Assembly (NCBI GenBank): GCA_900752275.1
Contig: CAADUS010000192.1
Coordinates: forward strand, 1-5,026
Length of the DNA: 5,026 nt
Reading direction: 5' to 3'
Source: an uncultured Collinsella sp.
GTDB taxonomy: Bacteria > Actinomycetota > Coriobacteriia > Coriobacteriales > Coriobacteriaceae
Shown here: piece after piece, positions 1 to 5,026 of the stretch
How the letters are laid out: every line of letters starts with the position of its first letter
Numbering within the stretch: the stretch's first letter is position 1
Program-made: the position numbers and the translations under genes
Notes under the pieces: model-generated
Database searches by the model: none
Told to the model about the DNA's origin: nothing
Seen by the model: only the letters and a program-made list of their open reading frames with translations

Positions 1-1481
1 ACTCGGACCGTGCTTCCTCGCGGCGCAGCACACCGCGTTCCGGTCGCGGCGGGCAGACGTTTAGCGAACGCTATATTGCCGGCGTTCCCGCCCGTATCAT
101 GCGTCCCCGTTTGATATTCATGGCCTGCTTGTTTACCTTGGTATGCTTTGGCCTGCTGATGGTGTACTCGGCGTCTTCGGTCGAGGCGCTGCACGAGAAT
201 GGCTCGGCGACGTTTTTTCTGGGTCGACAGGCCGCGTTTGCCGTGGTCGGTGTTCTGGCGCTGATTGCCATCGTGCGCGTTTTGCCGGACAGCTGGTTTG
301 GGGAGGATGTGCTCAGGATCTTCCTCATCGGCATGATAGGGCTACTGCTTCTGGTGTTCTTGGTGGGCAGCGGCAGCCGTGGCGCCACGCGCTGGCTCAA
401 CATCGCCGGTATTCAGTTCCAGCCTTCCGAGTTTTTAAAGCCATTTGCCATTGCGTATTCGGCCATCATGCTTGATCGCTTCTTTTCGCCCGGTGGCAAC
501 ATCAACGAATTCCTTCGCAAGATGGGCATCTACCTGGGCATTTCGCTCTTTCTGATCTTTATCCAGCCCGATTTCGGTACTGTCCTGATCATCCTGTTGA
601 CCCTCATGTGCATGGCGTTGTTTGCGGGTCTCGACCCCAGATTTATCATCGGCGTGCTAATCTTCGGCATTCTCGTGATCGTGATTGCGCTTGTCGCAGA
701 GCCGTACCGTATGGTGCGTATTCAGGTTGCCTTGAACCCTTGGGCCGACGAGTATGGTGACGGCTATCAGGCCACGCTTGCCATCATGGCCTTTGCCTCG
801 GGCGGTCTGTTCGGCCGTGGCATCGGCAACTCAACCATGAAGTACTCGTATCTGCCCGAAGCGCACAACGACTACATCCTGGCCATCATTGGCGAGGAAG
901 TCGGTTTTGTCGGAACCGTGCTGTTCTTCTTGGTGTTTGCGATGCTGATCTACTCGGCGTTTCGCATTGCCGAGCAGGCGACCGATCGCCGGGGCGCGCT
1001 CATGGCGTCTGGCTCCGCGGTCATTCTCGCGGTGCAGTTTTTGATTAACGCGTTGGGCATCCTCAACGTGTTTCCCATGACGGGCAAACCGTTGCCGTTT
1101 ATTAGCTACGGCGGTTCGTCGATTATTGTGTCGCTCATGCTTGCCGGGTTGATCCTGCGCGTTTCGTACGAGAGCGCCCGCCGCGATGAGTATGACCGCC
1201 GCCGTGAGAGCTTTGCCGTTATGGATGAGAGTACCGCCGGCGTGCCCCACGTGCGCGGCGAGCGATCTTCGCGTAACGGTTTTACCGTCCTGGATGGCTC
1301 TGCGACCGACCCCGCAGCCCGCCCGCGTCAGCGAACGGCGCCGCAAGGTCGTCCTCAGCGGCCCACTCCTCGCAATGCGGGCGGCGGATATAATCGAATC
1401 GATTTGAACTCAGACCCGTCGGCGCGTCTGCGTACCGACGGCCAGGGACCGCGTGTACGAAGGGACTACCATGACCGATAA
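1..1481 (+). CDS. ftsW: FtsW, SEDS-family septal peptidoglycan glycosyltransferase (5' end outside the window)
   Basis: FtsW polymerises lipid II into glycan strands at the division septum, acting in the cytoplasmic membrane with a class B penicillin-binding protein (FtsI). Numbering from the ATG at 99, the visible signatures are MVYSASS (21-27), GATRWLNIAG followed by QPSEF (95-112), QPDFGT (156-161), LPEAHNDYI (252-260) and GKPLPFISYGGSS (329-341). D258 in the AHND motif aligns with the essential extracellular aspartate of SEDS enzymes. I count about ten hydrophobic segments between residues 5 and 356. A hydrophilic, arginine-rich tail of about 100 residues follows and probably lies in the cytoplasm. 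The ATG at 99 and the one at 120 have no Shine-Dalgarno sequence. The same frame is open for 32 codons back to position 3, encodes a basic Ser/Arg/Gly-rich stretch, and has no in-frame ATG, GTG or TTG before 99. The real start is therefore probably upstream; if not, the gene is 99-1481. The roles of FtsW and RodA are separated here by the murG neighbour. Family call very sure; start uncertain. Confidence 0.95.
   Translation, partial: SDRASSRRSTPRSGRGGQTFSERYIAGVPARIMRPRLIFMACLFTLVCFGLLMVYSASSVEALHENGSATFFLGRQAAFAVVGVLALIAIVRVLPDSWFGEDVLRIFLIGMIGLLLLVFLVGSGSRGATRWLNIAGIQFQPSEFLKPFAIAYSAIMLDRFFSPGGNINEFLRKMGIYLGISLFLIFIQPDFGTVLIILLTLMCMALFAGLDPRFIIGVLIFGILVIVIALVAEPYRMVRIQVALNPWADEYGDGYQATLAIMAFASGGLFGRGIGNSTMKYSYLPEAHNDYILAIIGEEVGFVGTVLFFLVFAMLIYSAFRIAEQATDRRGALMASGSAVILAVQFLINALGILNVFPMTGKPLPFISYGGSSIIVSLMLAGLILRVSYESARRDEYDRRRESFAVMDESTAGVPHVRGERSSRNGFTVLDGSATDPAARPRQRTAPQGRPQRPTPRNAGGGYNRIDLNSDPSARLRTDGQGPRVRRDYHDR
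1459..1465 (+). promoter_or_regulatory. Ribosome binding site of murG, inside the ftsW 3' end
   Basis: GAAGGGA lies 5 bases before the ATG at 1471, within the last codons of ftsW. It decides the murG start: the alternative GTG at 1453 in the same frame lies upstream of this site and would add six residues not expected in MurG. A third candidate, ATG 1483, is too far from the site (17 bases). Confidence 0.7.
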
Positions 1482-2586
1482 AATGACCGTTGCTATTGCA
1501 GCCGGCGGCACGGCAGGGCACATCAACCCCGCGCTCGCCTTGGCCGAAGAGCTCCGTGACCGTGGCCACCACGTTGTGTTCGTGGGCCAGTCGCGCAAGC
1601 TCGAGGGTCGTCTGGTCCCCGAGGCTGGGTTTGATTTTGTGCCCATTACGGTCACGGGCTTCGACCGCTCCCGTCCTTGGACGGCGCTGACCTCGCTGTG
1701 GCGTGTCAACAAAGCCAAGCGTGCGCTCGCCAGTCATTTCTCAAAGGTCGGCAAGCCCGATGCCGCCATTGGTTTTGGTGCCTATGTCGAGGTTCCGCTG
1801 CTGGGGTGGTGCAAGGGCGCGGGCGTTCCGTATCTGCTGCATGAGCAGAACTCTGTTCCGGGCCTGGCCAACAAGATGATGAGCTCCCACGCCGCCCGCG
1901 TGTGCATCTCGGTGCCGGCAGCGCGTTCGGTCTTTGAGCGCGAAGGTGACCCTGACCACGTGCTCATGACCGGCAACCCCGTACGTCGCTCGGTGATCGA
2001 GGGCGATCGCGCTCGCGGCCGCAAGGCACTTGGCGTTCCCGAGGACGCTACGCTGCTGCTCGTCTTTGGCGGTTCACTTGGCGCCCAACACCTCAACGAG
2101 CGCGTGGTTTCGCTCAAAAACGAGCTGCTTTCGCGCAAGAACCTCTATGTGTTGCATTCGACGGGTGCCGACGGCTTTGAGGAGACCGAGCGCGCTTTGG
2201 CGCTGACGCCCGAGGAGGCGAAGCGTTACCGCGTCCAGCCTTACATCGACAACATGGGCGATATGCTGGCTGCTGCCGATTTGGTGCTCTCGCGTTCGGG
2301 CGCATCGAGCGTGGCCGAGATCGCTGCGCTCGCCGTGCCCTCGGTGCTCGTGCCGTATCCGCATGCGACGGCCGACCACCAAACCACCAATGCTCGTTAT
2401 CTGGTCGACGCCGGGGCCGGCGTGCTCTGCGCCGATGCCGATATCGACGGTTCTGCCTTTGCCGATGAGCTGCTGCACCTGGTCGATGACGCGGCGGCAC
2501 GCGACGCCATGCGTCAGGCGGCGCGTGGTCTGGCTCAGGATAGGGCCGCCGCTCTTCTGGCGGATGCGGTAGAGGGTTTGCGTTAG
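1471..2586 (+). CDS. murG: MurG, UDP-GlcNAc:lipid I N-acetylglucosaminyltransferase
   Basis: MurG transfers GlcNAc from UDP-GlcNAc to lipid I at the inner face of the membrane, giving lipid II, the substrate of FtsW. The 371-residue product has the usual family length and the GT-B two-domain plan. The N-terminal acceptor domain has the glycine loop GGTAGHINPALA (12-23, H17), GFGAYVEVP (101-109) and HEQNSVPG (124-131). The C-terminal donor domain has GGSLGA (200-205), SRSGASSVAE (274-283, with E283 in the position that contacts the UDP-sugar) and HATADHQ (298-304). The glycine loop reads GGTAGH where proteobacterial enzymes have GGTGGH, a variant common in Gram-positive MurG. The start overlaps the ftsW end by 11 bases (ATG 1471, ftsW stop 1479-1481), so the two genes are likely co-transcribed and translationally coupled. 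There is no signal peptide, as expected for a peripheral membrane enzyme. Very sure. Confidence 0.97.
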   Translation: MTDKMTVAIAAGGTAGHINPALALAEELRDRGHHVVFVGQSRKLEGRLVPEAGFDFVPITVTGFDRSRPWTALTSLWRVNKAKRALASHFSKVGKPDAAIGFGAYVEVPLLGWCKGAGVPYLLHEQNSVPGLANKMMSSHAARVCISVPAARSVFEREGDPDHVLMTGNPVRRSVIEGDRARGRKALGVPEDATLLLVFGGSLGAQHLNERVVSLKNELLSRKNLYVLHSTGADGFEETERALALTPEEAKRYRVQPYIDNMGDMLAAADLVLSRSGASSVAEIAALAVPSVLVPYPHATADHQTTNARYLVDAGAGVLCADADIDGSAFADELLHLVDDAAARDAMRQAARGLAQDRAAALLADAVEGLR

Positions 2587-2683
2587 TTAGACGGGATATC
2601 GTCGGTCGCCCTCGCGCTGATGCGGTAGGTGCGGTACAGTTAACGGGTTACAGGCAGTGTTTACGCAAGGAGTACACGAGCAC
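2587..2683 (+). other. murG-murC spacer, 97 bases
   Basis: This is the only non-coding gap of note between the genes. It holds a good Shine-Dalgarno sequence near its 3' end and a few short repeats (GATGCGGTAG at 2619-2628 copies 2563-2572 in the end of murG; TGCGGTA recurs at 2630-2636). TACAGT at 2635-2640 matches a -10 box at four of six bases, but the properly spaced upstream hexamer (about 2612-2617) does not resemble TTGACA. I see no hairpin with a T tract, so no terminator. An internal promoter is possible but not supported. Confidence 0.5.
2667..2672 (+). promoter_or_regulatory. Ribosome binding site of murC
   Basis: AAGGAG is the strongest Shine-Dalgarno match in the window. It sits 11 bases before the ATG at 2684, somewhat longer than the usual 5-9. 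It favours that ATG over the in-frame GTG at 2657, which lies upstream of it and has no ribosome-binding sequence of its own. No other start codon lies in frame between the two. Confidence 0.7.
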
Positions 2684-4102
2684 ATGGCTGATTCCCAGAC
2701 TGCAACCTCCGCGCCCGAGTTTAAGAGCGCCCACTTTATCGGTATCGGCGGCGCCGGCATGAGCGGCATCGCCCTCGTTCTGCACGAGCGCGGTTATGCC
2801 GTTACCGGCTCCGACCTTAAGACGTCACGTTATATCCGCCAGCTTACCCGCGCTGGTGTGAAGGTGCATGTGGGCCATGAGGCCGCCACGATCGACGAGG
2901 TCAAGCCCGACGTGGTTGTTGTCTCCACCGCTATTCCGGAGTCCAACCCTGAACTCGTGCGCGCTCGCGAGCTTGGTATTCCCGTGTGGCCCCGTGCCAA
3001 GATGCTCTCTGCTTTGGGCCACGGCTACACCACCGTCGCTGTTGCCGGCACGCATGGCAAGACCACCACGTCTTCGATGTGCGCCACCATGCTCGACCGC
3101 ATGGGTCTGGATCCGAGCTTCCTGATCGGTGGCATCGTCGAGGGCTATGACACGAACGGCAAGAACGGCTCGGGCGACTACTTTGTCGCCGAGGCCGACG
3201 AGTCCGACAGTTCCTTCCTGTTCCTGAACCCCAACGTGGTCATTGTGACCAACGTCGAGGCCGACCACCTCGATCACTACTCGGGTATCGAGGAGATCGA
3301 GGCGACTTTCGCCAAATTCATGAGCCTGGTGGGCGAGGACGGCACCGTCATCGTCTGCGGTGAGGACCCGCATCTGGTCGAGCTCGCCAAGTCGACGGGC
3401 CGTCACGTGCTTTCCTACGGCTTTGCCGAGAGCAACGACATCGTCTGCATGCACCCGGATGTCAAGGGCATCCAGAGTGACTTTATCGTTCGCTTTGAGG
3501 ACGGCACTGAGCACGCTGTGGAGATCAAGAGTAATCCCGGTCGCCACAACATGCTCAACGCCACGGCGGTGCTCACCGTCGCCCATGTCCTGGGCCTTGA
3601 CATCGACGCCGCCGCCAAGGCGCTTTCGAGCTTTGAGGGCGTCCGTCGTCGCTTTACCCACGTGGGCGATATCGATGGCATCACCGTGGTCGATGATTAC
3701 GGCCATCACCCCACCGAGATCAAGGCGACGCTTGCTGCCGCTTCGTCGCTGGGCTACAAGCACGTCGACGTCGTGTTCCAGCCGCACCGCTATTCGCGCC
3801 TGCAGGCCCTGTGCGACGACTTTGCCGATGCATTTGCCAATGCCGATAAACTGCTGCTGATTGATGTGTTCTCGGCTGGCGAGATGCCCATTCCGGGTGT
3901 TACCTCTAAGATGCTCGCCGATACCGTGCGCGCCAAGCATCCTGGCAAGGAGGTCGTGTACTGCTCCAGCCGTCTTGAGCTCAATCAGGAGCTCGAGCAG
4001 ATGGTGGGCGAGGGCGACTTGCTGCTCACTATGGGTGCCGGTGACGTTACGACCGTCGGCCCCGAGTTTATCGAGTATTTGACTGCCAAGAAAGACGCTT
4101 AA
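2684..4102 (+). CDS. murC: MurC, UDP-N-acetylmuramate--L-alanine ligase
   Basis: MurC is the ATP-dependent cytoplasmic ligase that joins L-alanine to UDP-MurNAc, the first step of stem-peptide assembly. The 472-residue product has all three Mur ligase domains. The N-terminal UDP-binding domain carries FIGIGGAGMSGIA (18-30), the Rossmann signature typical of MurC and Mpl. The central ATPase domain carries the P-loop AGTHGKTTT (121-129, K126), the EADESDSSF motif (170-178) and TNVEADHLDHY (189-199), whose acidic and histidine residues bind magnesium in the family. The C-terminal domain starts after NPGRHNMLNATA (284-295) and includes RRRF (321-324), DDYGHHPTEI (337-346), FQPHRYSR (365-372) and GAGD (451-454). 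DDYGHHP and FQPHRYSR, together with the mur neighbours, favour MurC over the recycling ligase Mpl. The ATG at 2684 is chosen for its Shine-Dalgarno sequence; a GTG at 2657 would add nine residues. The first 15 residues are poorly conserved in character. Very sure. Confidence 0.97.
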   Translation: MADSQTATSAPEFKSAHFIGIGGAGMSGIALVLHERGYAVTGSDLKTSRYIRQLTRAGVKVHVGHEAATIDEVKPDVVVVSTAIPESNPELVRARELGIPVWPRAKMLSALGHGYTTVAVAGTHGKTTTSSMCATMLDRMGLDPSFLIGGIVEGYDTNGKNGSGDYFVAEADESDSSFLFLNPNVVIVTNVEADHLDHYSGIEEIEATFAKFMSLVGEDGTVIVCGEDPHLVELAKSTGRHVLSYGFAESNDIVCMHPDVKGIQSDFIVRFEDGTEHAVEIKSNPGRHNMLNATAVLTVAHVLGLDIDAAAKALSSFEGVRRRFTHVGDIDGITVVDDYGHHPTEIKATLAAASSLGYKHVDVVFQPHRYSRLQALCDDFADAFANADKLLLIDVFSAGEMPIPGVTSKMLADTVRAKHPGKEVVYCSSRLELNQELEQMVGEGDLLLTMGAGDVTTVGPEFIEYLTAKKDA

Positions 4103-4107
4103 GTCTA

Positions 4108-5019
4108 ATGGGTCTGTTTAACGCCGTCATGGCGCTCTCGGGCATGATCGACACGGATGTGATCGAGGACGAGCGCCTTGCGCGTCATACGAGCTATCGT
4201 ATCGGCGGCAAGGCTGACCTCTTTGTGACGTGCCATAGCTATCATGCCCTCCGCCGCGCCGTGGCGGTGCTCGATCGCGAGCAGGTGCCGTGGGTCATCA
4301 TCGGCAAGGGCTCCAATCTGCTGGTTGCCGATGGCGGTTATCGCGGCGCCGTCATTTCGCTCGGACGTGAGTTTCAGCGCACGGTTGTTGCCGATGACGG
4401 TTGTACGCTGACGGTCGGTGCGGGCGTGATGTTTGCGCGCCTGGTCAACGATGCCCTGTCGCGTAGCCTCTCGGGCCTTGAGTTTGCCGTTGGCATCCCT
4501 GGGTCGGTCGGCGGTGCGATATCTATGAATGCCGGCACACGGACCGAGTGGATTGGCTCGCTGGTTGAGGATGTCGTAACGTTTGACCCGGCATCCGGTA
4601 TCAAGCATTATGCGGGGTCCGAGATCACTTGGGGCTACCGCGAATGTAGCCTTCCCCGCAATGAGATTATCCTCGAGTGCGTGCTCAAGCTTAAACCGGC
4701 GCCCAAGGCCGACATTCGCGAGCGCATGGAGCGGTACCTGACGAGGCGCAAGCGTACGCAGCCCATGGGTCGCGCATCCTGCGGGTCGGTCTTTCGCAAT
4801 CCGCCCGATGCGAGCGTGGGCAAGCTTATCGAGGATTGTGGATTAAAGGGTTTTTCGATTGGCGGCGCGGAAGTTTCGCCCGTTCACGCTAATTTTATCG
4901 TTAATAACGGAACTGCCTCGGCCGATGACGTTGCCGCGGTTATCAGACATGTGCACGGAAAGGTGAGGGAGGCGTATGGCATCGAGCTCAGACCGGAAGT
5001 TAAATTCCTCGGCTTCTAG
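4108..5019 (+). CDS. murB: MurB, UDP-N-acetylenolpyruvoylglucosamine reductase, type II
   Basis: MurB is the FAD- and NADPH-dependent cytoplasmic enzyme that reduces UDP-GlcNAc-enolpyruvate to UDP-MurNAc, the substrate of MurC. The 303-residue product begins with HTSYRIGGKAD (27-37). The FAD-binding fold follows, with GKGSNLLVADGG (66-77) and EFAVGIPGSVGGAISMNAG (125-143). R178 in WGYRE and S227 in CGSVFRNP match the catalytic arginine and proton-donating serine. E297 in RPEVKFLG matches the catalytic C-terminal glutamate. The size and the SxCGSVFRNP form fit the shorter type II enzymes (about 300 residues) rather than the E. coli type I enzyme (about 340). The start is 5 bases after the murC stop. 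Upstream there is only a weak purine run (AGAAAGA, 4089-4095, 12 bases away), so coupling to murC translation is likely. ATG 4129 and ATG 4144 are in-frame alternatives, also without a good ribosome-binding site; 4108 is kept because family members have a helix before the HTSYRIGG motif. Very sure of the function. Confidence 0.96.
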   Translation: MGLFNAVMALSGMIDTDVIEDERLARHTSYRIGGKADLFVTCHSYHALRRAVAVLDREQVPWVIIGKGSNLLVADGGYRGAVISLGREFQRTVVADDGCTLTVGAGVMFARLVNDALSRSLSGLEFAVGIPGSVGGAISMNAGTRTEWIGSLVEDVVTFDPASGIKHYAGSEITWGYRECSLPRNEIILECVLKLKPAPKADIRERMERYLTRRKRTQPMGRASCGSVFRNPPDASVGKLIEDCGLKGFSIGGAEVSPVHANFIVNNGTASADDVAAVIRHVHGKVREAYGIELRPEVKFLGF

Positions 5020-5026
5020 AGCATCG

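Noticed and set aside
1..61. Frame 2 open frame ending at the TAG at 62-64, as the tail of an upstream gene such as murD
   Set aside because: The encoded residues do not resemble the usual MurD C-terminus, and the FtsW frame is open through the same bases with a plausible protein extension.
831..1737. Two open frames on the - strand (831-1346 and 1282-1737) across the ftsW-murG junction
   Set aside because: They lie opposite well-supported coding sequence, overlap each other, and translate to Arg/His/Gln-rich products without family features.
2546..2563. CCGCC and GGCGG inverted repeat (5-bp stem, 8-base loop) near the murG 3' end, as a terminator
   Set aside because: It lies inside the murG coding region, has no following T tract, and a 5-bp GC stem is common by chance at this base composition.
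2635..2653. TACAGT and the GTTAAC-GG-GTTAC near-palindrome as a promoter or operator upstream of murC
   Set aside because: The -10 match is only four of six with no -35 partner at the right spacing, and the palindrome leaves almost no spacer and is too short to be told from chance.
2825..3940. A 371-codon open frame on the - strand, opposite murC
   Set aside because: It is fully antisense to a gene with complete MurC motifs. Its translation is rich in His, Gly, Val and Asp, with no recognisable domain, as expected from the complement of GC-rich codons.
4105..4608. A 167-codon open frame on the - strand, opposite the murB 5' half
   Set aside because: It is antisense to conserved MurB motifs and resembles other shadow frames in composition; no domain is recognisable.
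1..5026. A hidden novel system, mobile element, CRISPR array or RNA gene
   Set aside because: Nearly every base is taken up by four intact housekeeping genes with complete motifs; I saw no repeat array, transposase, tRNA-like fold or gene of foreign character.

Overview
The window is a stretch of a division and cell wall (dcw) cluster. Four tightly packed genes on the + strand read ftsW, murG, murC, murB, and no credible gene lies on the - strand. High GC content, the cluster layout and the protein style (GGTAGH in MurG, AHND in FtsW, a long basic FtsW tail) suggest a Gram-positive actinobacterium. The closest feel is class Coriobacteriia, possibly Collinsella-like. That assignment rests on recall of protein style, not on a search, and is only moderately certain.

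Layout. Positions 1-1481 hold ftsW, the SEDS-family septal peptidoglycan polymerase; its reading frame is open to the left edge, so its true start probably lies outside the window. murG (1471-2586) overlaps the end of ftsW by 11 bases and has its own Shine-Dalgarno sequence inside ftsW. A 97-base spacer (2587-2683), the only real gap, holds a strong AAGGAG before murC (2684-4102). murB (4108-5019) begins 5 bases after the murC stop with little ribosome-binding signal, which suggests translational coupling. The last seven bases follow the murB stop.

How the genes work together. MurB makes UDP-MurNAc from UDP-GlcNAc-enolpyruvate. MurC adds the first stem-peptide residue, L-alanine. After the later Mur ligases and MraY (not in this window), MurG adds GlcNAc to lipid I to give lipid II. 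FtsW polymerises flipped lipid II at the septum with its partner class B penicillin-binding protein. The window therefore carries two early cytoplasmic steps, the last membrane-associated precursor step and the septal polymerase.

All four proteins have full family motifs and no frameshift is visible. I found no mobile element, CRISPR array, RNA gene, terminator or convincing promoter. I see no undescribed system here. The most interesting points are the basic N-terminal extension and the low-complexity C-terminal tail of FtsW, which carries a short repeated F-x-V-[ML]-D-x-S motif, and the way translation starts are arranged along the operon.
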